A DNA stretch of 64,000 nucleotides from Bactrocera neohumeralis (GCF_024586455.1 NW_026089624.1:7221341-7285340); one strand, 5' to 3'. Positions 1-12,096 are shown, numbered from the stretch's first letter. Translations and numbers: made by a program. The notes: generated from the sequence alone by a model not told the origin.

Positions 1-1988
1 GTTGATTTTCCAGGTCTAAAGCCACACTGATAAAGTCCAATCAGTTTGTTGACGGTGAGCTTCAATCATTCACACAATATGCTCGATAGAATCTTATACG
101 CGATGTTAAGTAGGCTTATCCCACGATAGTTGACGCAGATTGTGGGGTCTCCCTTTTTGTGGATTTTGCAAAGCACACTTAAATTCCAATCGTTGGGAAT
201 GCTTTCGTCCGCCCATATTTTACAAAGAAGCTGATACATGCTCCTTATCAGTTCTTCGCCGACGTGTTTGAATAGCTCGGCTGGCAATCCGTCGGCCCCT
301 GCGGGTAATTGCTATTCGAACTTCTTCATGGTCGGGCAATGGAACGTCTGCTCCATCGTCATCGATTGGGGAGTCGGGTTCGCCTTCTTCTGGCGTTGTA
401 CTTCCACTGTCATTCAGCAAGCTGGAGAAGTTTTCCCTACATAATTTTGTTATGCTCTGGGCATCGTTCGCTAGATCATCTTTTTGGGTTCTACAAGAGT
501 ATGCTCCGGTCTTGAAACCGTCTGCTAGCCGCCGCATTTTTTCGTAGAATTTTTGAGCATTACCCCTGTCGGCCAGCTTGTCAAGCTCTTCATTCTCACG
601 AATCTCGGTCTCTTTGTTTTTTTTTTATTTTTTTTTTAATCTACAAATGCGTCTTGCTTCCCTCTTCAACTCTCGGTATCCATCCCATCCCGCACGTGTT
701 GGGGTCGATCGTAACATTGCGAGGTAGGCAGCCTGTTTTCTCTCTGCTGCGACGTTTCGGCTGCAACTGTACGTAAAGAGCTCGAAATGCCGTCCGACAG
801 TTCCCTTTTACCGAGTTGTTGACGAGTGCCATCAGAGAAGAGGGGTGCCAGTCGAGTAGAAAATCATTTTGTTGTCTGTTGTGATTGCAGCTTCTCCACA
901 CAAGGAAGGATGTTTGTTGGCCTGCGTTTTTTGCTGCACAGAGGCGGTCGCGAATCTTGGCTGCAACAAGATAATGGTCCGAGTCGGTGTTAGGACCACT
1001 GGAGACGTGTCTTCCGTCTGTCACAACATGATCGATCTGGTTGGTGGTTTTTCAATCCGGATAAGCCAGGAAGCTTGATGAGTTTGCTTATGCTAGAATC
1101 TAGTACTACAGATAACCATATTTCGGGCCGCGGCGAAGTCGATCAGCCTCAACCCATTTGGGGATGTTTCATCGTGGAGGCTGAATTTACCGACCGTAGT
1201 GCCAAAGATACCTTCTTTGTCCACCCTGGCGTTAAAGTCGCCAAGTACGATTTTGATATCGTGACGGGGGCAGCTCTCATGGATGCGATCCAAGCGGTCA
1301 TAGAAGGCATCTTTGGTCACATCGTCCTTCTCTTTCGTCGAGCCGTGGGCGCAGATCAGCGATATGTTGAAGAACTTCGCTTTGATGCGGATTGTGGCTA
1401 GACGTTTATCCACTGGGGTGAAAGACAGTACTCGGCGACGGATTCTCTCTCCCACCACGAATCCCATATCAAACTTGCGCTCCTTTATATGGCCACTGTA
1501 GTAAATGCCACAAGGACCTACTCGTCTCAGTCCTTGTCCCATCCATCGCATTTCTTAGACGGTGTTGATGTCAGCCTTCACTCTAACGAGGACATCAATC
1601 AGCTGGTCAGCGGCACCTTCCCTATAAAGGGACCGGACATTCCAAATGCATGCCCTTAAATCGTAGTCCTTATTTCGTTTGCCATGGTCGTCATCAAAAG
1701 GGGGGTTTCTCTTCCGAGGCTGTTTATGCTTTTTCATTGGTACATTTTTTTCCGTGGCGGGTCTCAAGCCCAGCGCACAACCCTGTGTATGGGATGTTTC
1801 GCCTTCTCACTTTAGCTGGCCTTCAAGCGGATGTTCTTAGGCTACCCAGAGGATACTTGGTCAAAGACCGGAAGTTATGACCTGCTTGTGCAATATGTAA
1901 AAGAATCGTTTCTGGCCACTCCCAAGTGAAAGCGATCATAGAACGATCATAGAACTCACTTGCGTGAACTTCTACACATGACTCCATC
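1..1988 (-). mobile_element. RTE-clade non-LTR retrotransposon, copy A (decayed, 3' part outside window)
   Basis: Minus-strand RTE-type element. Reading leftwards, the endonuclease starts near 1700 (WNVRSL motif), with GDFNARV at about 1252-1272 and SDHYLVAAK near 970, then a linker, then early reverse transcriptase (NYRGISLLNIAYK near 100-130) cut by the window start. Frameshifts, stops and a poly-T expansion at 617-639 break every frame, so no protein is made. The 5' end (…ACATGACTCCATC, to 1988) is the same as that of copy C at about 26216, so the 5' terminus is complete. Proteins of this family are often mislabelled craniofacial development protein 2-like in insect annotations; it is endonuclease plus RT. 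It looks older than copies B and C. Confidence 0.9.
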
Positions 1989-1989
1989 T

Positions 1990-2490
1990 CTCAAAACACA
2001 CTTTTTTAAATTGGCGGATATGATTCCAGTCGAACTACTCAGCCGAATTGCTTAATGTTTTTTAATGTTCACAAAACGTCTGGCTATCGTGTCCCTATAT
2101 TTTTTATAATTTATTGACAATGTTATGACAAAATTTATGAAAAAAAACATGGGGAAAAATTAAAAAAAAAACGTTAATTACTTTCTGATTTATCAAACAG
2201 TTTTCATGAACGATAACCATTCACGTACTTTTTAAGAATAAATTGGGTTTTTGTGATGATCCAAACATGAGGAATCATGTCCGCCAGTGGAAAAAACCAT
2301 CTAAAAGCCATTTCTAAGACAGATGTCATCAAAAAATTCCGAAAAAAATTGTTGATACATTCCACGATATAGAATAAAAATTTCTATGAAAAAAATGTCA
2401 AAAACAGGCCAGTTCTATTGTAGAATAAAAATTTTTATGAAAAAAAATGTCGATAAACAGGCCAGATTGCCCTACAGACCCCTTAAAAAA
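1990..2490 (+). repeat. Unclassified dispersed repeat, copy 1
   Basis: This stretch is clearly similar, in the same orientation, to 50790-51240: both contain TTTTTTAAA(T/C)TGGCGGA, GTTGACAATGTTATGACAAA, AACATGGGGAAAAATTAAAA and CATGAGGAATCATGTCCGCC in the same order. No coding capacity is visible. Its left side is cut exactly where RTE copy A begins, so the RTE probably inserted into it. Superfamily unknown. Confidence 0.7.
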
Positions 2491-3300
2491 TAAATATATA
2501 CTGCTTAAATACAAGTATAATCACTTGTATGTTTTATATCACGGAAAAAATAATATTTAAGGAATATATAAATATGACATTGTATTGGTAACCAGATTAG
2601 GTAAAGCATCGACCAACTATTTAATAATATTCCAAAGCCTCACAATTCTTCATTGATCCATGTTCAAATTGTAATACAGCTATCATATGCCCAATTACTT
2701 ATCAATTTTTTTTAGAATAGTTTGTCAGAAACAAATGCATGTAGCAACATTTACTAATTATTCATTTATTTTTACACATATTCACCTTATGAATACACTT
2801 GATCTTTGTTTGCACGGTTATCTTTGTCAGAAAATTACTCTTACAAAACACAAGCGAGCAAAAAAAATCAAATTTTCATATAAAACTCCCTACTGGAACC
2901 AATTTAATAAATAATCCGTGTAAAAAAAGAAAAACGTGTAAAAAAATCTTATTTTACTTGCAAATCTATCTTTCTTATATAGTATTATATGTATATGCAC
3001 ATATGTATTACTGTTAAAAGGAACAAACAAAAAATGTTCTGGGAATGGTAAAATAACAATAATAAGTTTCAAATTCAAATCCAAGTTGAGGAAATGATTT
3101 TCTAGTTCCGTCGCTAGTTTCAAACTCGTAATACGATTACGTGTTCTAAAATGAACCTGTATTTACATATGGAATTTAGAATATATTGCAAAATGAGTAC
3201 ATAATTAAAATGAAAAACACGTGCAAAAAAAACCGTGTAAAACAAAGGTAAATAGGGGATGTACAAAAACCGTGCAAAAAGGAGATCAGGTGTACTTACA
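2491..3300. other. AT-rich stretch, nothing recognised
   Basis: AT-rich sequence with short degenerate motifs of the form CGTGTAAAA/CGTGCAAAA repeated irregularly between 2917 and 3285. The short open frames have no recognisable domain. Confidence 0.5.
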
Positions 3301-3302
3301 TT

Positions 3303-3890
3303 CAATTGGGTTGCTCAGTAAGTAATTTCGTTTGATGACAACTGCTGATTTTATTGAATTCTTTCGCAGCCAACTTCATACTTCACCATTATAAAAAGTA
3401 AGGTTTGTTTGTAAAACAAAATTCTTAAATTTTTTGGACTAGTTTTTGTTCACTGCTCTTTCGAAGATGAAAGATTGAAACAGCATTTTCGCCATCTTTT
3501 ACCGTTTTACTGTCAAAAGAGTAAATATGCAGTTTAAGCAAAGCAAAAATTATGTTATGTGTATGCAAAGGATGTGTTGACTGAAAGCCAATGCCAACAT
3601 TGGTTTGTAAAATTTCGTTCCAACAATTTCGATCTTGAAGATATACCACGTCCTTGAAAGACTCCTGAATAAACAAAAACGAATAACAACTCGAGAGATT
3701 GCTGAAAGATTAAATATGTCAAACGCCACCATTCACAAGCACATACAATTTATAGGATTAATTTGGAAGCTTATTAGTGGGGTTCCTCGTTTTTTACAGA
3801 ACGAAGTTTGCTTCATCGCATTAACGACTTGTGATTTGCTTATCAAGCGTCAAAGAAGTGATCCATGATTCGTTGGAACAATACGGTCTA
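3303..3890 (+). mobile_element. mariner element remnant, 5' end and transposase N-terminus
   Basis: Starts with a mariner-like inverted-repeat end (GGGTTGCTCAGTAAGTAATT) near 3307. Downstream, spread over frames, are the mariner N-terminal helix-turn-helix residues: QHWFVKFRSNNFDLEDIPR-like near 3590-3655 and TTREIAERLNMSNATIHKH at about 3695-3740. Stops and frameshifts interrupt it, and no catalytic DDD half is present. Known of the family: cut-and-paste transposase with a paired-HTH N-terminus. It differs in sequence from the mariners at 11.0 and 15.3 kb, so it is a separate lineage. Confidence 0.75.
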
Positions 3891-5303
3891 TAGATGTGAA
3901 ACATATATAATTTAATTCGTTATTGATCTTGTTGACATTATCGAAGATCATTTTCAGTATGTAAATACATTATTTACTAAATTAAAGCGAACATACAAAA
4001 ACTCTTAATAATGGATTTTACTACAAATACGAGAGAAAATTTTCAAATTAAAATTCGAGACATCCAAAACCCATTAAACTATCTATAGACATACTCTTTA
4101 CCATTTACACTTAACAATGTGTGTGGGCGTGTATATTTTCAGGTATGCTGATGTAAGTTGCGGGAGTGATTACACAATGTTTGGTGGACGACAAAATCAA
4201 ATTTTCCTCATTATTTTGTGTATGAACTCAATTGTTTGTAATGCGATATATTGGAGTATCCTCTTACCGGAAATGGGGTTACAATATCCGGCGTTGAAAT
4301 TTAAATTAAAAATACATCTACGCTCCTAGGTATTTATTGCAGTATTTATTTTCTAATACATAGTATTATTAGCGCGAAAAGACGATGTTAAATTATTTAT
4401 GCAGTTATAATTATTAAACACTTGTTAGCAGTCACTATTGTTATTATAGTATTTTGATTTTTTTATTAAGCTCTTCATTGTGTACACCCCGACGAACGTA
4501 TGCTCAGTTTAAATCTAACACATTCGCTGACCAGAAACTATTACCATGCCGCACTCTTAGCTATTTCATTTAAAATAGCTGCGTATCAACCTGCACTATA
4601 GCTTCGTGTCTCATAACTTCGAATCCCCTACTCGAACAGTTTTGGAAAAAGGTGTAAGAAAAATAAAGTTCGTAAGCGGTTCCGCAAGCGCACATTTAAT
4701 AAAGCTTAAATGAAATTTCTCCATCCCCATTCCACCTCGCCGTGCCCCAACATTGTATCGCAAAAACAACATCAGCAATAATAGCATAGCACACTACGAT
4801 CAGCCACAACGTAACGCCACCAATGACCAAAAGTGTGCAACGTAAAAAGAAAAAAAACATGTAATGCTCATAAAAGTAAAATTGGTTTCGAAAACAGTGG
4901 AAAAGGCCTCACAACACATGCACCAATATTACCGATCAGTAATATCAGAGAGTATCGGCAAAAATCCGAAACATGAATATATTGGTCAACAAACAACAGA
5001 GACTACCACCTGTATGTATGCATATTCATAAGTACATGTGGAAATGTAAAGTGGAAATAGGTATGTATGTAATGTATGCATACATACTTGCATACTAATA
5101 TTTGTACATGAAACGATGATGGTTGTCGAACGGTAAGTAACCAATTAGAAGTCAATTGTTGCGGAAATACTATTATTTTGAAATGTATATGTATGCTTAA
5201 CGCAGTATACATATCAAATAAAATAAATATATGCATATGTATGTATACCATACATAAATAAACATCTACAATAATTGTAAAATGCGTAATATAAATATTA
5301 AAA
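3891..5303. other. AT-rich stretch without recognised genes; TATG/CATA microsatellite
   Basis: No domain-bearing frame on either strand. 5010-5270 is rich in TATG/CATA tetranucleotide runs, which produce the long but meaningless minus-strand frame at 5003-5473. Confidence 0.5.
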
Positions 5304-5795
5304 ACAAGAAAAACCTTAACTTCGGTTGGACCGTAGCTAGAATACCCGTCACAAGTCAAAAACTTTTTTAAACTTAAAAATAATTTCGTTTGGTCAATTT
5401 GTTGACAGCTATAGGTTATAGTGATCCCATCTGATTTTGTTCGGATATTATTGCATTGTTTGGATAATAACATGTGCTAAATTTCGTGGTGATATTTTGT
5501 CAAATAAAAATGTTTTCTATACAAAAACTTGATTCCGATCTTTATATGACAGCTATGTGCTATAGTGGTCTGATATCGCCGGTTCCGACAAAAGAGCAGC
5601 TTCTTGGGGTGAATAAGGCATGTGCAAAATTTCAGATCGAAAAACTGAGGGACTGTTTCGCGTATATACATACAACTCGACTCAGCTCATCACGCTGATC
5701 GTTTATGTATAAACTTTACATGGTATCCGACGTTTTCTTCTGGGTATTACAAACTTCTTCGAAAATTTAATGTACCGTGTTCAAGGTATAATAAG
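5304..5795 (+). repeat. Dipteran dispersed repeat (ACTTCGGTTGGACCG...GGTATAAT type)
   Basis: Begins AACTTCGGTTGGACCGTAGC and ends around GTGTTCAAGGTATAATAAG, with internal GACAGCTATGTGCTATAGTGGTCT. I recognise the general layout from common non-coding dispersed repeats of flies: contingent-looking frames in it (5474-5698) are not genes. A partial, inverted relative lies at 8010-8262. Superfamily assignment is uncertain. Confidence 0.6.
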
Positions 5796-6837
5796 CATAA
5801 CTTGGAAGTCAGAGTACAGACGTGAAAACATTTGTTACTTATTATCGACCAGTGCTTTTCGGTGCCGCGCATTCCGTTCACACGAACTCCTCGAGTCGGA
5901 AAACTTTCTGTCATTCTTGTATGTTCTACTTATGTTATATTTTTCACTACCTAATTACTATCCTTAATCACCTCTTTTTAAAATATTTTTATTATATTTT
6001 GCATATTTGTATACATATTTACATATTTGCATGCCACATACCAAAAATAGGACATAACATTAAAATTTCATTTGAAAATGAATGCAACTACAACCACGAA
6101 AAGAATTTCAGAATGAAAAAGAATGTTGAATTGCGAAGCAGAGAACTTGGTGTCCTTTGTATTTCTCCGTCCCCTTTGGCCAACAAACTGCGAGTTGCCG
6201 CAACAGAAAATATCTTGTGTGAACAGACACTAAAAGTATTTATACACACATGAGCATAAAGGGGCAAACGTGCGCATATTACATACATACACATGTACAT
6301 AAATAAATATTTACTTATTTAAACATATATGAGCACAAATTTATATAATCAAGGGTGACCATTCATACATAATTATGTATTGCAATACGTAACCCGTACT
6401 TCTGCGAAACGAGGTTTAACTTGCAAGTTACAGGCATGTGAATGCCCAAATATGAAACCAGTACATGCTTTAAGCGATAATATGTGGTGCATCCGTTAAC
6501 GGGACGATTTTCTTTTACTATCGAAATTTGCACAAAGACGCACGCAATGGTGATATTACTAAAATGTACGCAATGATTTCGCAATTTGAATATGTAAAGA
6601 TTATGTGATTAAATGACTAGATTATGGGGTTAGGTAATATTTTTTTGCTGGTAATTTTTTTACATATTTAATAACAGTTAAAGCATAGCATCATTAAATA
6701 GGTTTCGCCTAAAAGATATACTATGTACATATATACAATAATTTTATAAGTAATGGCTGTTTGTTCACTAACGCTTGGAATTTCATCGAAACTTATTTTA
6801 TTAATAGATAATCTAGTGGCGAAGCTTTTTTTAAATT
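5796..6837. other. AT-rich stretch, nothing recognised
   Basis: Frames at 5822-6253 and 6363-6584 have no recognisable domain. Around 6280-6320 there are ACATACATACACATG microsatellite runs. Confidence 0.45.
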
Positions 6838-7960
6838 AACAAAAAGACGTTGGGTCAGCTTTAGAATGCTGCCCCAGGATTTCGGAAATAAAGGAAGTGG
6901 CCGTGGAAAACTTATATTTTTCGATATATTTGCTTTTAAAGTTGAAAATTACCACTATTTGTACGTACATATATTTTCGATTTAAAATTAATTTTTTCAC
7001 TTTTAGTTCCACTAACACTTCACTAATTCATTTGTACATATTTATTTTACATTATATAGTGCAAAAATAGTTTTAATTTAATTTTAACTTATTGTTCAAT
7101 TCTATTTATTTAACAATAACAAAGGAGTTCTACGCGAAAGAACTTGACGCACCCTGGTATTTGACCGACCAAAGTTTGTTTTTTGAAGCGCGGCCGAAGG
7201 CCTCCTACGCAAAAAGGAGTTTTACGCGAAAAAAACTTGACACACCCCGATGTTGGTCTAACCAGTGTTATTTTTTTGAACCGCGGCCGAAGATCCTTAA
7301 CGCAAATTGGTTCTACACGAAAAACTTCACACACCCCAATGGCAGGCAATTTTTTGCGAGATACAACTGCAATTATCCCGAAATCGTTATGGATTTGATA
7401 ACAGAATACGTTTGGCGAAAAAATATTACCCACAGACACGGCGATACACTTGTAAAACTCAGAGACAATAAAATTTACGCATAAGCTTTTGCTTTTTCGC
7501 TTTAGCTGCATATGCGTGTGCGTTTTTCATGTTTGCTTATTCAAAGTTTTTGATCTTATTTTTGGGTATAATCTATTTTCTTTATTTTATGCAGTTCACT
7601 TACAAAGGATGCCGATAAGGTAACACTAACAGTGTGCAACCATTTAGTTGTTGTTACATAAATAGAATTGAACAAACAGTTTAATATTGATGAAAAAAGT
7701 TTCTTGCTCTATATAATGTAAAATAAATGTGTACAAACGAATTAGTGAAGTTTTAGGGACATAAAAATGCAATATATAAGTGTAAAATTAATTTTAAACC
7801 GAAAAAATATGTACTTCAAATGGTGGTAATTTTCAACTTAACCTCCTCTATCTGACCATACTAATTTTATTCCCGAAATCCTGGGACGATATACTTGAGT
7901 TTTTCCAAGGCGTCCTAAAGAAATTTTTTTTTCAAATTTTCGACAAAAAAAACAAAAATT
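6838..7960. mobile_element. Foldback-like element: inverted arms around a 92-bp minisatellite
   Basis: The arm at 6838-7120 (minus) and the arm at 7630-7960 (plus) are diverged inverted copies of each other: both carry TTTCCGAAATCCTGG / TTCCCGAAATCCTGGGA, GTGGTAATTTTCAACTT and TACATTATATAG-type blocks in mirrored order. Between them lies a 92-bp minisatellite (7121-7340) and about 280 bp of unrelated sequence. Single arms of the same family occur at 51250-51640 and 63591-63686. No transposase is present. Long inverted arms with internal tandem repeats recall foldback or Helentron-like non-autonomous elements, but the superfamily is not proven. Confidence 0.6.
7121..7340 (+). repeat. 92-bp minisatellite, about 2.4 degenerate monomers
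   Basis: Monomers start at 7121, 7213 and 7304 (AAAGGAGTT(C/T)TACGCG). Each has GCGCGGCCGAAGGCC-type dyads and the CTTGACRCACCC block. The same monomer, on the opposite strand and better preserved, is at 60242-60645. Confidence 0.8.
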
Positions 7961-8009
7961 TATTGTTTATAAAAAATCAAAATTAAAAAAACCTTCGTTC
8001 AGGCACTAG

Positions 8010-8262
8010 TTTTTCATGTTTCATCCCATCTGAACAATTTGTTCGGAGATTGTAGTGTTGTATTCGAAAATATTCTATACCAAATTTCGAGAAAATAATC
8101 AATCAGACCACTATAGCAAATAGTTGTCATACAAACTGACTTATCAAAATCAAGGTGTTGAATGGAAACTTTTTTCTCTGTAAATAGTATTATAGGTTCG
8201 GAATAACCGAAGCCAACGCTTTTTTCTATTTTTAAATAAATTTCCTCATATTTAATGATACT
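8010..8262 (-). repeat. Partial inverted copy of the dipteran dispersed repeat at 5304
   Basis: On the minus strand it has TTTGTATGACAACTATTTGC-TATAGTGGTCTGATT and CCATCTGAACAATTTGTTCGG blocks that parallel 5410-5580. No coding capacity. Confidence 0.55.
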
Positions 8263-8424
8263 GCCTAATTGCACTCAGTGAAGGGGTTCGAAGTCGATTA
8301 TTAAGGATGAAAATTCAAATTTGTTAACTCAAGCGGGTTTATTAGGGAGACAGAAAAAGATGGTTTGACAACGAGTATACTTATGTATGTATATGAAAGT
8401 GCTCTCAAACCAACATTCGACATA

Positions 8425-8600
8425 CTACAGAACGATTCCCTTGCTCTTGCAAAATGCTTGCACGGTGCACGCATTGCACAAATTTTCCAATTGGTGCAAC
8501 GACACAACAAAACACACACAGAAAAATATTTACAATGGCTGTAAAATATGTCAGCCCAAAACCCATGTTTATTTTCGTGCAATGACACATAAAAAATAAT
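8425..8600 (-). repeat. MITE fragment of the GCAAGAGCAAG-end family
   Basis: Its reverse complement aligns with 47712-47943: shared TTTTGCAAGAGCAAG(G/A)GAAT end, GTTGTG(T/C)CGTTGCACCAA and CTGACATAT-TT blocks. Only one end is clear here. The frames at 8301-8638 arise from this non-coding repeat. Confidence 0.6.
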
Positions 8601-8789
8601 TGTAACCCTGTGTTCGTTGTCATTTTATATAAAGACATATTACGCCGTTAAACTGTTGAGAAGGGTAAATTTTAAATAGATTTCATAATTTCTATATAAG
8701 GTGCGACCCCAGCGGGGAGGCAACAGCCAAACAAGAAGTGAAAGGAGAGTGATGTGCTCTCCATTATAGAGTTTTTGATGGAAGAGACG

Positions 8790-9360
8790 TAGGTTTATAA
8801 GTTTTTTTTTATTTTTAATCTAATTCGGTTTTCTACTTTTTCTGTCTTTAACTGCGCAATTGTTTTATAAACGATTTTTACAAAAATCGCAGTTGGATGT
8901 CTCATGGGATCTGGTGCGTTGGATGGTCCGGCATTTGAAGGCGCATTACCGTAAAACCAGTGACTGGCTCGCGTCAACGGGCGCAGGACTTCAAGATGAA
9001 TCTGACGCAAGAACCGTAGAAGGTTAGTATAAAATTGATATTTTAAATTTATTGTAGATAAATCATTTTTTAATAATTTCAGCTGAGGAAAAAATTTAGA
9101 AAGCGGTTACCGGCCACGCAACCGTTACTGAACAGTTGGCGGCTATCCAAGCTGAAAAAATTGCTATGGAAGCGAAAAAGTTGGAATTTGAGAAATATAA
9201 ATTCGAAAAAAATTAGGTACAAAGTTAAAAAAATTAGATATAGAATTAAAAAAAAATGGAAACTGATGATAAATAGAAGTTATTAGAATTACAAATGAAA
9301 GAAAGAATGGCTATGTATGAAATTGAAAAAAGTATGAAAATAAAAATAATTAAATATACT
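8790..9360 (+). pseudogene. PIF/Harbinger partner protein, C-terminal part (dead)
   Basis: Plus-strand pieces read LRKHYRKTSDWLASTGAGL near 8940-8985, an apparent splice donor and acceptor (AAG/GTTAGT at about 9021 and TTTCAG at 9082), then ATVTEQLAAIQAEKIAMEA and LELQMKERMAMYEIEKSMK with in-frame stops in between. This layout, a DNA-binding region followed by a charged coiled coil, is that of Myb/SANT- or zeste-like partner proteins of PIF/Harbinger transposons. It is convergent with the nuclease remnant at 9612-10590, the same gene arrangement as in the intact element at 44091-46981. Stops make it non-functional. Confidence 0.6.
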
Positions 9361-9611
9361 AAATTATATTTGTATTTATTTATGATTATTTATGACATTA
9401 AGTATGATAAATAGTTATTTCAAAAATAGAGTTGGTATAATAATCCAATATGTACATATGTATGTATATACCTACGTTCTATAGGCTGCTAAAAAGGTTC
9501 TAGTCAATTAAAAAAACAGTACAGCATACATACAAGTATATTGCTAGTAAATGTTTTATTGATCACCAAACATTATTGTGTATAAAGATTTGAATTTGGC
9601 TTCTGCCTCAA

Positions 9612-10590
9612 TTATTTGCCGGTATTGTCTACATATTCAATATCGTTAGAGGTAGCTCGTGAGATATTAAGCAATATACAGCAAACAATAAACCAGTTGG
9701 AACATAGAATATGACTTTTTTCGTCCTGAATACACATCCTTAATTCTTTGAGGCTGCTAAAGCGTTCTTTTATAATCTCAGGGCAATGTTCAATCCTCAC
9801 GCAAGTTGAAAACTTTACGCTTTTAATAGTCCATTTGTTGTGAATTTGATCGAAATGACATAATAAGAGTGGTCAGCAATGGATAAGCAGAATCTCTTTC
9901 TAGCCATTGAGAAGAAGAAAACAGAGAATCTTTCTGAGTGGAGAGAGCACTGGTACGAAACATGCGAGCGTCGAGTGCACTACCAAAGTGTCCCGCTACT
10001 ACATGCCGAATCCTTAACTGTTAATCGCATACAACTTGTGACTTTATGGAATAGATTTGGCTTTTTAAAAAATAAGCTCAATGGTTAACAACTGGTGCTT
10101 CGGTCAAGTTTCAATTCAGTACCATCAATATAACCTATGCAATGCGGGATCTCATTGTATGTGGTTTTAACGATATCTTGTCTTTCAATTGTATCAGGCT
10201 AAGTGATATATTTAGATTTTAACTCCAAAAAAGACGAAAATACTAGCTTTGTGATCTTGTAAAGCATTTCACCATATCCTACTCCAAACAGTGCAGCTAC
10301 TTTGCGAATCACCGCATTTTCACCCGATCAACCCAAACTATATAAGATTATAGCTAGCTGTAGATGTTGTTAAGCTGTGGGCTGTCTTTGATCAACGAAA
10401 ATAGCAACGTAAATTGATCTCTTGAGACTCGGAAACGACCTTCTTCGTCTAAAAAGTTCAAATACTTGATTTTTTAAAGCTTAAAAAAGTAAAATAAACA
10501 GTTACCATCCCGATATATGTTAGAAGCGGTTTGTTCAATTATAAAATTAACAAGTTTTTGTTTCTCAGAAGTGTGTGGCATCTTTAAAAA
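9612..10590 (-). pseudogene. PIF/Harbinger nuclease (transposase) pseudogene
   Basis: Reading on the minus strand from 10590: MPHTSEKQKLVNFIIEQTA, an apparent small intron near 10460-10500, LDEEGRFRVSRDQFTLLFSL, then NEIPHCIGYIDGTELKL at about 10095-10150, which holds the first catalytic Asp (YIDGTE), and finally ERFSSLKELRMCIQ...NWFIVCCILLNI at 9640-9770, the usual C-terminal end of Harbinger nucleases. The piece at 9870-10088, between the Asp region and the C-terminus, does not look like nuclease; it carries a plus-strand frame (69 codons) of unknown nature and may be an insertion. Multiple stops; not functional. Confidence 0.65.
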
Positions 10591-11000
10591 ATAAATTCGT
10601 TAGTTTTCACGTATTCAGTATTGACTGCAAAATCCACAAAATTTTTTATGTAAATTGACGATATGACAGAACAAAGTATTAAACATAATTAAAAACCCTG
10701 CGGTTTTTATTAAAATTGTGTTATTTATTTATAATTATACACAAATTTTAACATTTCCAAAGGTCCAGTGAATTTTATCCAATTATATAAATATTAGCAA
10801 CTAATATTTTTTGATGCTTTCAATGAACTTTTTTTTTCAAACACTAAGAAAGTTTTCTTCAGTTTTCTTTTAATTTTTTTTTTGACAAATAAACAGAAAA
10901 AATAGTAATTAAACTATTTTTTAACATCTCAGTTTCAAAATCATTATTTAATTCAAACAAATAGAGACGTGATAATTATTGAAGTTATTTTGAAGTGAAA
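10591..11000. other. AT-rich stretch, nothing recognised
   Basis: Very AT-rich with poly-T runs; no recognisable coding sequence or ends of a transposon. Confidence 0.45.
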
Positions 11001-11002
11001 AC

Positions 11003-11490
11003 GATGCCCATTGACCCTTTGACATCAAAAGCATTGTCCACCATGAATTTGTTCCTCCCGGACAAACCGTCAACGACAAGTTTTACGTGGAAGTGCTCAA
11101 GAGACTCAAACGAAAGGTCAATCGGATCCGACAAGACATCGCAGCCAATTTTATTGTGAACAGCTACCTAACCAAGGCCGGCATCCCAACGCTTCCGCAG
11201 CCGCCCTACAGCCCAGATGTGGCCCGGACTTTTTTTTTCCTTGCCTGAAAAGGCCGATGAAAGGCAAGCTTTTGAGACGACAGAGGGGATCCAAGCAGCA
11301 TGCACCTCGGCTCTCAAGGCTATTCTGGTGTATGCCTTCCTTGACGCCTTCAATGCCTGGAGATTGCGCTGCCAGCGCTGCATCGACGCAGAAGGAGCCT
11401 ATTTTGAAAGTTTTTAAAGAATTATAACGAATGTTTCAATAAATTTTTCTAAATCGACTCAGTTTTATTACTTTCCGGACAAACCTTGTT
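11003..11490 (+). pseudogene. mariner transposase C-terminal half with 3' inverted repeat
   Basis: Plus-strand frames give HHEFVPPGQTVNDKFYVEVL (11030-11090), YLTKAGIPTLPQPPYSPDVA (11165-11222) and CQRCIDAEGAYFESF ending with TAA at 11415-11417. The third catalytic Asp (YSPDVA) is present, but the HDNAPSH block with the second Asp is missing: sequence passes from IAANFIV directly to NSYLTKAG. A frameshift also lies near 11225. The element ends in a mariner-like TIR (TTTCCGGACAAACCTTG, to about 11490). Inactive. Confidence 0.8.
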
Positions 11491-12096
11491 TTTAGAAAAC
11501 CAAAAAAATCTTATTGACTGCTTGATAGATAGATTTAAAAGTCTTTTTGGATAAACAACGTCTTGCAACGTTTGAAGCTCAAAGGTGAACTTGATCACTG
11601 GCAGCGCCATTAGGGGCAGAAACAAAAATTAAAAGACAACAAGTTACATTGAAAACGTTGAAGAACTGCGAAAATTCATAGTTTTCTTCGCATATTCTGC
11701 ACACTTCCTGTGACGAATTCGCGCTATGAACGCTCTTTTTCAACACTTTGATGCATGAAAATGTGACTGAGGTCAAACGTCGGCCTGGTGTTGCTGCACA
11801 CGCGCCATGACATTAAAGTCACTGCAGAAAAAGTTCTCGAATGATTCTCAAAATTTGATCCACATCGTTTTCTTTTGTGAAATTTTTCTGTTCAATACAA
11901 GAACTTACGGCAGTATAATACTTGTATGTATGTACATTGCAATAAAGTACATACATATGTCACCCGCACATCTACGATTTATAATGTGTTTTTTTCAATT
12001 TAGTATAATTTGATATTAGAAGGTCAATTTGAAAATTTCCCAACATGATATTAAACTATATAAAGACTACTATGTAACTAATATATTATATAACAA
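11491..12096. other. No recognised gene
   Basis: The minus frame at 11579-11776 and the plus frame at 11807-12013 show no known domain. Confidence 0.45.

Noticed and set aside
5003..5473. 156-codon minus-strand frame as a membrane protein
   Set aside because: Hydrophobic product comes from TATG/CATA microsatellite and a dispersed repeat.
8301..8638. Cys-rich small protein frames on the minus strand
   Set aside because: Both overlap a non-coding MITE that also occurs at 47712-47943 without the frame being kept.
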